DNA from: Burkholderiales bacterium
Lineage (GTDB): Bacteria > Pseudomonadota > Gammaproteobacteria > Burkholderiales > Burkholderiaceae_C
Assembly (NCBI GenBank): GCA_005789685.1
Contig: SXXD01000104.1
Span: 1 to 10,864, forward strand
Length of the DNA: 10,864 bases
Reading direction: 5' to 3'
Under the pieces are notes generated by a model. That model searched no databases. It was given only the letters and a program-made list of their open reading frames with translations, and was not told the DNA's origin. Numbering within the stretch: position 1 is the first letter of the stretch; each line of letters begins with the position of its first letter. A program made the translations under genes and the position numbers. This document shows, in pieces, positions 1 through 7,723 of the stretch.

Positions 1-1
1 C

Positions 2-340
2 CCGGATGGTTCGCCCAATGTGATGATGTATTTTTGGATCACGGGTTTGCTCAGTTCGTTCTTAGACAATGCACCCACTTATTTGGTATTTTTCAATACA
101 GCAGGTGGCGATGCACAGGTTTTGATGACCACCTTGGCGCCCACTTTGGCCGCCATTTCTGCAGGTGCTGTTTTCATGGGGGCGAACAGTTACATTGGTA
201 ATGCGCCCAACCTCATGGTGAAGGCCATTGCTGAAGACCGTGGCATCAAGATGCCTAGCTTCTTCGGCTACATGGCATGGTCTTGCTGCGTTTTAATTCC
301 GTTGTTCATTGTGATGACATTCATTTGGTTTCGAACATGA
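2..340 (+). CDS. CitMHS_2/UIT6-type transporter (sodium:proton antiporter-like), 3' end only
   Basis: This is the last 112 residues of an integral membrane transporter; the 5' end lies outside the window and the frame is open from base 2. The visible part has a segment with [14 protein letters not shown], then a Gly/Ala-rich stretch [18 protein letters not shown], then a hydrophobic C-terminal helix ending FIWFRT. The DNAPT and GNAPNLM motifs recall the ion-transporter superfamily. In Burkholderiales, proteins with these motifs are usually annotated as sodium:proton antiporter or putative citrate transporter (CitMHS_2, UIT6). This family assignment is from memory of the motifs, not a search. 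The substrate cannot be read from the sequence. The stop codon overlaps the next gene's start as ATGA, so the two genes are probably co-transcribed and translationally coupled. Confidence 0.8.
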   Translation, partial: PDGSPNVMMYFWITGLLSSFLDNAPTYLVFFNTAGGDAQVLMTTLAPTLAAISAGAVFMGANSYIGNAPNLMVKAIAEDRGIKMPSFFGYMAWSCCVLIPLFIVMTFIWFRT

Positions 341-1317
341 CACAGGCCTCTATCTTGGTAGCGCGCGCTATCTTTCCCGAAGTGCTTGATATGCTTTCGC
401 AGCATTTTCAAATTGAAAGTAATCAGTCGGACGAGGTTTTGTCTGCTGAAGTTTTAAAACAAAAAATGCTAGGCAAGGTGGGCGCTCTCACCACGGGCAG
501 TGAACGCATTGACGCCGCACTCTTGCAAGCCAACCCCCAGCTCAAAATTGTGGCCAACATGGCTGTAGGGTTCAACAACTTTGATGTTCCTGCTATGACG
601 GCAGCGGGTGTCTTGGCTACCAACACGCCAGATGTTTTAACGGAAACGACGGCAGACTTCGGCTTTGCATTGCTCATGGCCACAGCCAGACGCATCACCG
701 AGAGCGAGCATTACTTGCGTCAGGGCTTGTGGACGAAGTGGAGCTATGACATGTTTGCAGGGGCCGAGGTGCATGGCAGCACTCTTGGCATCATTGGCAT
801 GGGGCGCATCGGCCAAGGCATTGCCAAGCGTGCTGCACATGGATTTGGCATGCGTGTCATTTATCACAACCGAAGCCGCTTGAGTGCAGACCTCGAGGCT
901 GCTTGCAAGGCTGCTTACGTTAGCAAAGAAGAACTTCTGCGCACAGCCGATCATGTCATGCTGGTGGTGCCCTATAGTGCTGAGTCACATCACACCATTG
1001 GTGCCAAAGAGTTAGGTTCTATGAAGCCTTCGGCAACCTTGGTCAATATTGCGCGTGGGGGCATTGTGGACGATGCAGCTCTAGCGGTCGCTTTGAAGAA
1101 CAAACAAATTGCAGCAGCGGGTTTGGATGTGTTTGAAGCTGAGCCTGCGCTCAATCCTGCACTTCTGACGGTGCCCAATGTGGTGCTCACCCCTCACATC
1201 GCCAGCTCAACCGTCAAAACGCGCATGGCCATGGCGCAACTGGCTGCCGATAATTTGGTTTCTTTTTTTGCCTCTGGCAAGGCGCTGACGCCTCTTAACC
1301 AAGTTACTTCTAAATAA
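337..1317 (+). CDS. D-2-hydroxyacid dehydrogenase (D-glycerate dehydrogenase / glyoxylate-hydroxypyruvate reductase)
   Basis: A 326-residue NAD(P)-dependent D-isomer-specific 2-hydroxyacid dehydrogenase. It probably reduces hydroxypyruvate or glyoxylate to D-glycerate or glycolate in the cytoplasm. The substrate-domain loop [11 protein letters not shown] lies at residues 74-84. The Rossmann glycine motif GMGRIG is at 154-159. The catalytic set Arg240 (NIARGG), Glu269 (DVFEAEP) and His287 (TPHIAS) is intact. Length is normal for the GhrB/hydroxypyruvate reductase group. The frame stays open upstream to 277, but I chose the ATG at 337: it gives the family-like N-terminus [15 protein letters not shown] and a 4-base ATGA overlap with the upstream transporter stop. 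Exact substrate preference and cofactor (NADH or NADPH) are not decidable from sequence alone. Phosphoglycerate dehydrogenase is unlikely because no C-terminal ACT domain is present. Confidence 0.9.
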   Translation: MTQASILVARAIFPEVLDMLSQHFQIESNQSDEVLSAEVLKQKMLGKVGALTTGSERIDAALLQANPQLKIVANMAVGFNNFDVPAMTAAGVLATNTPDVLTETTADFGFALLMATARRITESEHYLRQGLWTKWSYDMFAGAEVHGSTLGIIGMGRIGQGIAKRAAHGFGMRVIYHNRSRLSADLEAACKAAYVSKEELLRTADHVMLVVPYSAESHHTIGAKELGSMKPSATLVNIARGGIVDDAALAVALKNKQIAAAGLDVFEAEPALNPALLTVPNVVLTPHIASSTVKTRMAMAQLAADNLVSFFASGKALTPLNQVTSK

Positions 1318-1358
1318 GAACTTGCTTGATCAAACACTGAATCAAACGGCATTCACAC

Positions 1359-2735
1359 ATGGACAGCAGCATGCTAATTTGGATTCTCATCGCGATCAGT
1401 TTTTTGACGCTGGGTTTGCTGTTTTCGTTATGGCGACAACGTCGAGAAGGCTCCCAAGCTTCTGAAGAGTTGGTGCAATTGACCTCTTCTCTCCAACTGG
1501 CCAATGAGAGATTAGAGCGAGAACTTCGCAACGCCATCAACGAGTCTGCCAGAGGCGGGCGCCAAGAGCTGATCCAAACTTTGGGCACCTTCCAGCAAAG
1601 TTTGGTTCAACAAGGCGCAGAAGCCACCCGAACTCAAAACAGCCAGATGGATGCGTTTGCACAACAGTTGGCTTTGTTGCAAAAAACACTTTCTGACACG
1701 CTCACCTTTCAGGTGCAACAATTATCGGAGACCAATGCCAGACGCCTCACTGAAATGCGCGGCACTCTGGAAACGCAATTGGCGCAGCTTCAACAAAGCA
1801 ACACCGCCAAGCTCGATGAAATGCGTCAAACAGTGGACGAAAAATTACAGACTACCTTGCAAGCGCGCTTGGGAGAAAGTTTCAAGCAAGTGGCCGACCG
1901 TTTGGAGCAGGTGCACAAAGGTCTGGGTGAAATGAACACCTTGGCGCAGGGTGTGGGTGACCTCAAACATTTGCTCACCAACGTCAAAACGCGCGGCATG
2001 TTTGGTGAGGCTCAGTTGGCGTCATTGCTAGAGCAAGTCATGGCGCCCGATCAGTATGCAACGCAACACGCCACACGGCCAGGTAGCAAAAACCGTGCGG
2101 ACTTTGCCATTCGATTGCCAGGTCGATCTGATGATGGCGAACCCGTTTGGTTGCCCATCGATGCCAAGTTTCCCAATGAAGACTACGAACGCTTGCTAGA
2201 TGCGCAATCGCGGGCCGATGTCATTCAGGCAGATTTGTGCAGCAAGGCTTTGGAGGCGCGGGTTCGTTTAGAAGCCAAATCCATGACTGAGAAATATGTC
2301 GAGCCGCCTTACACCACAGACTTTGCCATCATGTTCTTGCCGACTGAAGGTTTGTATGCTGAAGTGTTGCGCAGACCCGGTCTGATTGAATCTTTGCAAC
2401 GTGATTTCCGAGTGACTTTGGCGGGTCCTACAACCCTGATGGCCATGTTGAACTCTTTGCAAATGGGCTTCCGAACTTTGGCACTCGAAAAACGTTCTAG
2501 CGAAGTTTGGCAAGTTTTAGGTGCCGTCAAAACAGAGTTTGGCAAGTTTGGCGACGTGTTGGCCAAAGTCAAAGAACAAACTCAAACTGTCTTGAACACG
2601 CTGGACAAAGCGCAAACGCGAAGCAATGTGATGCACCGCGCTTTGCGCCAAGTAGAAGCCTTGCCTGAAGGCCAAGCGGCAGGTCTGCTGCCCCATGAAG
2701 CCGATGTCAGTGACGGCGAAACCAGTGAAGCGTGA
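1359..2735 (+). CDS. rmuC: DNA recombination protein RmuC
   Basis: A 458-residue RmuC homologue. In E. coli, RmuC limits inversions at short inverted repeats; its biochemical activity is poorly known. Residues about 5-24 form one N-terminal transmembrane segment followed by WRQRR, so the bulk should be cytoplasmic. Residues about 30-200 are Gln/Leu/Glu-rich and strongly coiled-coil in character. The conserved RmuC domain follows, with RGMFGE at 212-217, PIDAKFP at 266-272 and a later FLPTEGLYAE block. The PIDAK element resembles a PD-(D/E)xK nuclease core, which is an inference. The start is uncertain: ATG 1359 and ATG 1371 are both possible and neither has a good ribosome binding site. The 41-bp gap upstream shows no convincing terminator, so it may share the upstream transcript. 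Its 3' end overlaps the following transporter gene. Confidence 0.92.
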   Translation: MDSSMLIWILIAISFLTLGLLFSLWRQRREGSQASEELVQLTSSLQLANERLERELRNAINESARGGRQELIQTLGTFQQSLVQQGAEATRTQNSQMDAFAQQLALLQKTLSDTLTFQVQQLSETNARRLTEMRGTLETQLAQLQQSNTAKLDEMRQTVDEKLQTTLQARLGESFKQVADRLEQVHKGLGEMNTLAQGVGDLKHLLTNVKTRGMFGEAQLASLLEQVMAPDQYATQHATRPGSKNRADFAIRLPGRSDDGEPVWLPIDAKFPNEDYERLLDAQSRADVIQADLCSKALEARVRLEAKSMTEKYVEPPYTTDFAIMFLPTEGLYAEVLRRPGLIESLQRDFRVTLAGPTTLMAMLNSLQMGFRTLALEKRSSEVWQVLGAVKTEFGKFGDVLAKVKEQTQTVLNTLDKAQTRSNVMHRALRQVEALPEGQAAGLLPHEADVSDGETSEA

Positions 2736-3891
2736 ACTCGCTAAGCTGATTACGGGGCAGATTTTTCTGCATGCCTGTATGACAGGTATGCGAATGACTA
2801 CGCCGCTTCTTGCGCTTCAACAAGGTTACAGCACCATGGCGGTGGGTGTTTTGTTGGCGCTGTTTTCTGTCACGCAAGTATTCATGGCCATTCCGGCTGG
2901 TCGATTCACAGACCGACATGGCTTGAAACGACCGGTGCAAATCGGTGTGGTCATGGCTTGTTTTGGCGCAGGACTGGCCGTCATTTGGCCTCTATTTCCT
3001 GTTCTTTGTATAGGCGCGCTTGCCACGGGTGGGGCCACCGGCATCACAGTCATAGCTTTGCAAAGGCACGTAGGCCGAATTTCAGCCGATGCCAACCAGC
3101 TGAAAGAAACATTCAGTTGGTTGGCCATTGGCCCCGCTGCTTCTAATTTCATAGGACCATTTTTTGCGGGCTTGATGATTGACCATGCGGGCGCCATGCC
3201 AGCCGATGCCGATGGCTTTCGCGCCACGTTTGTGATGCTGACCCTTTTTCCTCTGCTGGCGTGGTTCTGGATTCGCAACATTCAAGAAAAACCCATTCCG
3301 CCTCAACTTCCTGAGCATGCTAATGGCCGTGTATGGGACTTGCTGCACGAGCCGCTCATGCAGCGTCTGCTGTTGGTCAATTGGTTGTTGTCTTCTTGTT
3401 GGGATATTCACACCTTTGTGGTGCCAGTCTTAGGACACGAACGCGGCCTCAGTGCGTCGGTGGTTGGTACTATTTTGGGTTCCTTCGCTGTGGCCTCAGC
3501 CCTGATTCGGGTGATCTTGCCTTTGGTTGCACGGCACCTTCAAGAATATCGATTGCTCACAGGTGCCATGATTTGTGCAGGCCTCATCTTTGCAATTTAT
3601 CCCATGGTTGATTCTGCTTTGGCCATGGGTATTTGTTCGGTCTGTTTGGGTTTGGTTTTAGGTGTGGTTCAGCCAATGGTCATGAGTACTTTGCACCAAA
3701 TCACACCGGCACATCGCCAGGGCGAAGCACTGGGTTTGCGAATCATGACGGTCAATGCCTCTAGCGTATTGATGCCCCTTATTTTTGGCGCTGCTGGTGC
3801 CGTGGTAGGGGTGTCTGTGGTCTTTTGGGTTGTGGGTACAGCATTGGCCAGTGCCGCGCCGCAAGCTTGGCGCCTGCGCCCCAAATCGTAA
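2695..3891 (+). CDS. MFS transporter (efflux-type permease), substrate unknown
   Basis: A major facilitator superfamily permease of about 398 residues with roughly twelve hydrophobic segments, the usual MFS size. The loop between helices 2 and 3 carries the MFS motif A signature GRFTDRHGLKRP at residues 69-80, including the conserved Asp73 and Arg74. Motif A is common in proton-driven drug and metabolite exporters, but nothing here names a substrate. The start is ambiguous. ATG 2695 overlaps rmuC by 41 bases, while ATG 2704 or GTG 2710 and 2725 would trim a few polar residues without touching the first helix. None has a strong ribosome binding site, so translation may be coupled to rmuC termination at 2735. 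The gene ends just before a bidirectional terminator. Confidence 0.85.
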   Translation: MKPMSVTAKPVKRELAKLITGQIFLHACMTGMRMTTPLLALQQGYSTMAVGVLLALFSVTQVFMAIPAGRFTDRHGLKRPVQIGVVMACFGAGLAVIWPLFPVLCIGALATGGATGITVIALQRHVGRISADANQLKETFSWLAIGPAASNFIGPFFAGLMIDHAGAMPADADGFRATFVMLTLFPLLAWFWIRNIQEKPIPPQLPEHANGRVWDLLHEPLMQRLLLVNWLLSSCWDIHTFVVPVLGHERGLSASVVGTILGSFAVASALIRVILPLVARHLQEYRLLTGAMICAGLIFAIYPMVDSALAMGICSVCLGLVLGVVQPMVMSTLHQITPAHRQGEALGLRIMTVNASSVLMPLIFGAAGAVVGVSVVFWVVGTALASAAPQAWRLRPKS

Positions 3892-3909
3892 ACGCGCCTG
3901 CTGCCCCTT

Positions 3910-3938
3910 AAAAAAAAGACCTCCTAAGAGGTCTTTTT
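3910..3938. terminator. Bidirectional intrinsic terminator between convergent MFS gene and efp
   Basis: A perfect 11-bp stem, AAAAAGACCTC (3913-3923) with GAGGTCTTTTT (3928-3938), closes a CTAA tetraloop. On the plus strand it ends in five T residues, serving the MFS gene. On the minus strand the run of eight A (3910-3917) becomes a U tract, serving efp. It sits in the only gap between two converging genes. Confidence 0.9.
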
Positions 3939-3970
3939 GCGCAGTAGCCAGGGCCACTGAAACAAGTTGA

Positions 3971-4525
3971 TCAAACGCGCTTGCGGTATTCGCCTGTGCG
4001 TGTGTCAATTTCAATTTTGTCGCCTTGATTGACAAACAAAGGCACAGGCACTTCAAAGCCGGTGGCAATTTTGGCGGGCTTGAGCACTTTGCCAGAGGTG
4101 TCGCCTTTAACGGCTGGCTCGGTCCAAGTGATTTCGCGTTCTACGCTGGTGGGCAGCTCAACTGAGATGGCCTTGCCGTCGTAGAACACGACTTCAACGG
4201 ACATGCCGTCTTCCAGGTAGTGCAAAGCATCGCCCATGTTTTCTGATTCAACTTCGTACTGGTTGAATTCAGTGTCCATGAAAACATACATGGGGTCGGC
4301 AAAGTAAGAGTAGGTGCACTCTTTTTGATCCAAGATCACTTGGTCCATTTTGTCGTCGGCTTTGAAAACAGACTCGGTGCCCATATTGCTCAGCAAGGCT
4401 TTGAGCTTCATGCGAACGGTGGCCGCACCGCGTCCGCCGCGGCTGTATTCAGTGCGCAAAACGATCATGGGGTCTTTGCCCTGCATGATGACGTTACCAA
4501 CGCGAATTTCTTGAGCTACTTTCAT
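3971..4525 (-). CDS. efp: Translation elongation factor P (EF-P), Arg32 type
   Basis: A 184-residue EF-P, the factor that binds ribosomes stalled on consecutive prolines and helps peptide-bond formation. It has the usual three-domain length: an N-terminal KOW-like domain to about residue 64, then two OB-fold domains ending [11 protein letters not shown]. The tip loop reads SRGGRGAAT at residues 28-36, placing an arginine at position 32. This is the residue rhamnosylated by EarP in beta- and some gammaproteobacteria, in place of the lysine modified by EpmA. The modifying gene earP lies immediately upstream on the same strand with a 33-base gap, so the pair is probably one operon. Only a weak ribosome binding site (GGACAG, 4529-4534) precedes the ATG. 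Transcription ends at the shared terminator at 3910-3938. Confidence 0.97.
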   Translation of the reverse strand: MKVAQEIRVGNVIMQGKDPMIVLRTEYSRGGRGAATVRMKLKALLSNMGTESVFKADDKMDQVILDQKECTYSYFADPMYVFMDTEFNQYEVESENMGDALHYLEDGMSVEVVFYDGKAISVELPTSVEREITWTEPAVKGDTSGKVLKPAKIATGFEVPVPLFVNQGDKIEIDTRTGEYRKRV

Positions 4526-4558
4526 AATCTGTCCAATGTTGTCCCAAAGCCCACGATC

Positions 4559-5659
4559 TTAGCGCTTTTCTTCAACAAATTGAAGCAATTGACTGACCAA
4601 ATCCATTTGTTGCGCCAAACGCGCTTGCGCAGCCATTGCGCAAGCTTGCCAAGCGGGCAGGTCCACCTCAGGCAATGGTTCTTCAGAAAGTCCATTCCAG
4701 CTAAGGTGAAAGCGTCGAAGGCTGTCTGGCGCTTGTAGCCAGTCTAAAAAAGCATTCAGTTTGGGGCCGTGAGCGCCATCATCTTGTGGGTATATTTGCC
4801 AAACAAAGGCCTTCCCCGCCCAAAGCGCTCTGACCAAAGAGTCTTCGCCCCTCACGAAATTCAAATCACTTGACTTTAAAAGTTGGTCAAATTTTGTTTG
4901 AGAAAGAGGGGGAATGAATTGATGTGAAGGTTGATCTAAATGGTTTGGCAAAGTGCGCAATGCGTTCTCGAAGGCCAAAGCACCTCGCCCATGCGCCACT
5001 TGCCATTGGTGGCCAGTCGAATTCAACGACGCCAATTGCATGGCCTCTGCCAAGGCTGCTGGCTCGTAACAAAAAAGAGTGCTTATTTGAGGGCAGGTCT
5101 TGTTGCCAGATCGATCGAATTCTGGCGTAGCAGTGGCATCCAATTTTTCGAGAACCCGTGCCTCTCGAATCAAGCCACCTGTTTTGTCATTGAACCCTGG
5201 ATAAAAAAACCATTTCGTTCTACCTTTCAGGAGGCCGCTCATTACGGGGGAGGGTAGTTTGTGGCTTCTTTCCACATAAGCCTCTGCGCTTAAATATTCC
5301 AAATTAAGCCAAACGGGGCATGAGGGGCTATTTGCATTGGGTTGGCTTTGATGCGCCCAATTGACAAAGTGCTCAGGTAGTTCGCACCCGAAGGCTTCTA
5401 CCCACACGATGGAGGGCTGGTCCATGCCATCAAGGGCATCGTGCCAAGCCCGTACCACCACGGTTCCCGTTGTCGTGTTGAACTGGACTCGGCCCTCGGC
5501 ATTGGGCGTCGCATCGGACGCCATCCAAACAAGCGCACTTGCGTCGTCTACCCAAAGCCTGACGCTTTGACCGCGCGAGGCCAAATCGGCACTCAGGCGC
5601 CAACAGACCCCCAGATCTCCGTGGTTGTCTATGACGCGGCAAAAAATGTCCCATTGCAT
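4559..5659 (-). CDS. earP: EF-P arginine rhamnosyltransferase EarP
   Basis: A 366-residue EarP (DUF2331 family), a GT-B glycosyltransferase that moves rhamnose from TDP-L-rhamnose to Arg32 of EF-P. The N-terminal motif DNHGDLG (residues 11-17) contains the family's conserved Asp11 and Asp15. The nucleotide-sugar site appears as RGEDS (270-274) followed by WQIYPQDD (287-294); Glu272 probably matches the essential glutamate described in the family. The open frame runs back to 5791, deep inside uvrC. ATG 5659 is far better, because it gives the family N-terminus MQWDIFCRVIDNHGD and a start that does not overlap uvrC. There is no Shine-Dalgarno sequence. A GACAAT box lies 7 bases before the ATG, suggesting a leaderless mRNA. 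efp follows after 33 bases; divergent uvrC starts 39 bases away. Confidence 0.96.
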   Translation of the reverse strand: MQWDIFCRVIDNHGDLGVCWRLSADLASRGQSVRLWVDDASALVWMASDATPNAEGRVQFNTTTGTVVVRAWHDALDGMDQPSIVWVEAFGCELPEHFVNWAHQSQPNANSPSCPVWLNLEYLSAEAYVERSHKLPSPVMSGLLKGRTKWFFYPGFNDKTGGLIREARVLEKLDATATPEFDRSGNKTCPQISTLFCYEPAALAEAMQLASLNSTGHQWQVAHGRGALAFENALRTLPNHLDQPSHQFIPPLSQTKFDQLLKSSDLNFVRGEDSLVRALWAGKAFVWQIYPQDDGAHGPKLNAFLDWLQAPDSLRRFHLSWNGLSEEPLPEVDLPAWQACAMAAQARLAQQMDLVSQLLQFVEEKR

Positions 5660-5672
5660 GCGTGATATTGTC
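5660..5672 (-). promoter_or_regulatory. Putative -10 box of earP, leaderless geometry
   Basis: On the minus strand the sequence before the earP ATG is GACAATATCACGC. The hexamer GACAAT (plus coordinates 5667-5672) resembles a sigma-70 -10 box and ends exactly 7 bases before the start codon, so transcription would begin at or next to the A of ATG. No purine-rich ribosome binding site is present. No clear -35 is seen. A 17-base spacer would place it at 5690-5695, over the opposing uvrC -10 box. Confidence 0.5.
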
Positions 5673-5685
5673 GCGCTCTTCGAGA

Positions 5686-5698
5686 CACAATAGCCCCC
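5686..5698 (+). promoter_or_regulatory. Putative -10 box of uvrC, leaderless geometry
   Basis: CACAAT at 5686-5691 is followed by 7 bases (AGCCCCC) and then the uvrC ATG. The C-rich spacer cannot act as a ribosome binding site. The wider element GACACAATAGCCCCCATG matches the pgsA start region in 16 of 18 positions. No consensus -35 is visible; a 17-base spacer would place it at 5663-5668, over the earP -10 box. Confidence 0.5.
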
Positions 5699-7669
5699 AT
5701 GTCCAGTGTTCACCCAGAATCTTTGTTGGCCGAAGTGGCCGCACTTCCCAGCTTGCCTGGGGTTTATCGCTATTTCGATGCGGAAGATCAAGTTTTGTAC
5801 GTTGGTAAAGCCAGGAATTTAAAAAAGCGCGTTAGCAGTTATTTTCAGAAAGACCATGGCGGCACCCGCATCGGGCACATGATTAGCAAGATCAGGCGCA
5901 TGCAAACCACCGTGGTGCGTTCAGAAGCCGAGGCCTTGCTGCTTGAAAATAATTTGATCAAAACATTGAGCCCCAAGTTCAATATTTTGTTTCGAGACGA
6001 CAAAAGCTACCCTTATCTCAAAGTATCTGGCACCAGTGTGACCCGCCGCAACAAGCCAACTTCCGATACACCAAGCGAAGACAAGCCCGTTGTCAAAGCA
6101 GAAGATTATTCAAGGATTGCCTACTACCGCGGGGGCATTGAAAAAAAACACCGCTACTTTGGGCCTTACCCCAGTGCATGGGCTGTGAAGGAAACGATTC
6201 AGCTGCTGCAAAAAGTCTTCAGACTTCGCACATGTGAAGACACTGTTTTTTCAAATCGAACTAGGCCTTGTTTGCTGTACCAAATCAAACGTTGTTCGGG
6301 CCCTTGTGTGGGTGTGGTGTCAGTGACGCAGTATGCGAAAGATGTAGCGCAAGCAGAAGCATTCTTGCAGGGCGAGACGCAGGCCGTTTTAAAGGCGATG
6401 GAAGAACGCATGATGGCGCATGCCGACAAGCTTGAGTTTGAGATGGCTGCAGAAGTTCGCAATCAGATGACGGCTTTGTCGCGCGTCCTACATCAGCAAT
6501 CGGTTGATAACGTATCAGACACCGACGTCGATATTTTGGCCGTCAAGGTGCAGGGCGGCAGGGCGTGCGTCAATTTGGCCATGGTTCGCGGGGGCAGGCA
6601 TTTGGGTGATCGGCCTTATTTTCCCTCGCATGTGGAAGATGGCCACGCCATGCTCAACTTGGCATTGGAAGACGATGTCAGCGTGGTTGCACAAACTTTA
6701 GAGGTGAAAGTGTTGGAGGCCTTCATTGCGCAGCATTACTTGAGCATTCCGGTGCCGACAACATTGATCACCAGCGAGAAAATAGATGCCAAGGTGCTTG
6801 ATGCCATCGCCTTGCAGTCTGGCATGAAAGTCAACGCCGTCCACAACCCGCGCGAGCAAAGAAGATCATGGCTGGAGATGGCTGAGAAAAATGCGGCCAT
6901 TCAACTGGCCCGATTGTTGGCGGAAGAGGGCTCGCAACAAGCGCGCACCAGGGCCTTGGTTGAAGCGCTCGATTTAGCGCCAGATGACATGGATGCCTTG
7001 CGCATGGAGTGCTTTGACATTTCGCATACATCTGGCGAAGCGACCCAAGCTTCTTGTGTGGTTTTTCAAAATCACAAAATGCAAAACAGCGAATATCGAC
7101 GCTACAAAATTGAAGACATCACACCCGGTGACGATTACGCAGCGATGCGGCAGGTCTTGATGCGGCGATATGGCAAGTTGGCCGAGGCCATTAAATCCGG
7201 CGAAGTAGATCGCAAGGTCCGCATGCCAGATTTGGTGCTCATTGATGGTGGCAAGGGACAGGTATCGATGGCCCGAGAGGTCTTCGAAGCTTTGGGCCTC
7301 GATCTGTCCTTGATTGTGGGCGTTGAAAAAGGGGAGGGCCGAAAAGTGGGCCTTGAAGAACTGGTCTTTGCCGATGGTCGAGACAAGGTTTATCTGGGCA
7401 AAGATTCAGCGGCCTTGATGCTGGTCGCTCAAGTCAGGGATGAGGCGCACCGATTTGCCATCACGGGAATGCGTGCACAACGCGCTAAAGTTCGAATGGG
7501 CGGTGGGCGTTTAGAGGAAATTGGGGGTATTGGCCCCAAAAAACGCGCCAAACTGTTGCAGCGCTTTGGGGGTGTGCGTGGCGTAGAAGACGCCAGTGTT
7601 GAAGACCTGATGTCGGTGGACGGTATCTCTAGGGAATTGGCAGAAATCATTTACCAGGCCCTTCACTGA
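5699..7669 (+). CDS. uvrC: Excinuclease ABC subunit UvrC
   Basis: A 656-residue UvrC, the nuclease that makes both incisions in UvrABC nucleotide excision repair. The GIY-YIG domain shows GVY (21-23), YVG (34-36), Arg39 and Glu83. Cys179, Cys191, Cys199 and Cys203 (spacing 12, 8, 4) match the cysteines reported to hold an iron-sulphur cluster in E. coli UvrC. The UVR motif that contacts UvrB lies near 230-264. The RNase H-like nuclease half has Asp440 (CFDISH), Asp516 (LIDGGKG) and His584 (EAHRFAI). Tandem helix-hairpin-helix motifs ([18 protein letters not shown]) close the protein. It is longer than the 610-residue E. coli protein, mainly through a polar stretch at about 111-140. The ATG at 5699 has no ribosome binding site. 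pgsA follows, a widely conserved pairing. Confidence 0.98.
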   Translation: MSSVHPESLLAEVAALPSLPGVYRYFDAEDQVLYVGKARNLKKRVSSYFQKDHGGTRIGHMISKIRRMQTTVVRSEAEALLLENNLIKTLSPKFNILFRDDKSYPYLKVSGTSVTRRNKPTSDTPSEDKPVVKAEDYSRIAYYRGGIEKKHRYFGPYPSAWAVKETIQLLQKVFRLRTCEDTVFSNRTRPCLLYQIKRCSGPCVGVVSVTQYAKDVAQAEAFLQGETQAVLKAMEERMMAHADKLEFEMAAEVRNQMTALSRVLHQQSVDNVSDTDVDILAVKVQGGRACVNLAMVRGGRHLGDRPYFPSHVEDGHAMLNLALEDDVSVVAQTLEVKVLEAFIAQHYLSIPVPTTLITSEKIDAKVLDAIALQSGMKVNAVHNPREQRRSWLEMAEKNAAIQLARLLAEEGSQQARTRALVEALDLAPDDMDALRMECFDISHTSGEATQASCVVFQNHKMQNSEYRRYKIEDITPGDDYAAMRQVLMRRYGKLAEAIKSGEVDRKVRMPDLVLIDGGKGQVSMAREVFEALGLDLSLIVGVEKGEGRKVGLEELVFADGRDKVYLGKDSAALMLVAQVRDEAHRFAITGMRAQRAKVRMGGGRLEEIGGIGPKKRAKLLQRFGGVRGVEDASVEDLMSVDGISRELAEIIYQALH

Positions 7670-7684
7670 GCATGGCGCCTTGGT

Positions 7685-7698
7685 GTCAGCAAACTGAC
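7685..7698 (+). repeat. Small inverted repeat over the expected pgsA -35 region
   Basis: GTCAG (7685-7689), CAAA (7690-7693) and CTGAC (7694-7698) form a perfect 5-bp stem with a 4-base loop in the uvrC-pgsA gap. No T tract follows, so it is not a convincing terminator. It lies about where a -35 would sit relative to the CACAAT box at 7711-7716, so it could be an operator, or it may be chance. Confidence 0.3.
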
Positions 7699-7710
7699 TT
7701 CAATGCGTGA

Positions 7711-7723
7711 CACAATATCTCCC
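7711..7723 (+). promoter_or_regulatory. Putative -10 box of pgsA, leaderless geometry
   Basis: CACAAT (7711-7716) stands 7 bases (ATCTCCC) before the ATG at 7724, the same arrangement as at uvrC and earP. No ribosome binding site is present. This element is the reason for preferring the start at 7724 over the in-frame ATG at 7703, which would place the box inside the coding sequence. It implies pgsA has its own promoter in addition to any read-through from uvrC. Confidence 0.5.

Noticed and set aside
277..336. N-terminal extension of the D-2-hydroxyacid dehydrogenase
   Set aside because: It overlaps the upstream transporter gene, adds residues unlike the family, and ATG 337 gives the standard N-terminus with an ATGA overlap.
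1329..1347. Direct repeat ATCAAAC (1329-1335 and 1341-1347) upstream of rmuC
   Set aside because: Seven-base repeats 12 bp apart in a short AT-rich gap are easily chance, and no promoter or operator structure surrounds them.
2826..3281. Minus-strand frame of 151 codons opposite the MFS gene
   Set aside because: Its composition is that of a shadow of a membrane-protein gene, and it has no ribosome binding site or motif.
4325..4738. Plus-strand open frame across the efp-earP junction
   Set aside because: It lies opposite two confidently identified genes and encodes a low-complexity product with no start signal.
5660..5791. 44-residue N-terminal extension of EarP
   Set aside because: It would overlap the start of uvrC, and the conserved EarP N-terminus begins at the ATG at 5659.
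7703..7723. Seven-residue N-terminal extension of PgsA from ATG 7703
   Set aside because: The added residues are not family-like, and this start would place the ACAATA element inside the coding region.
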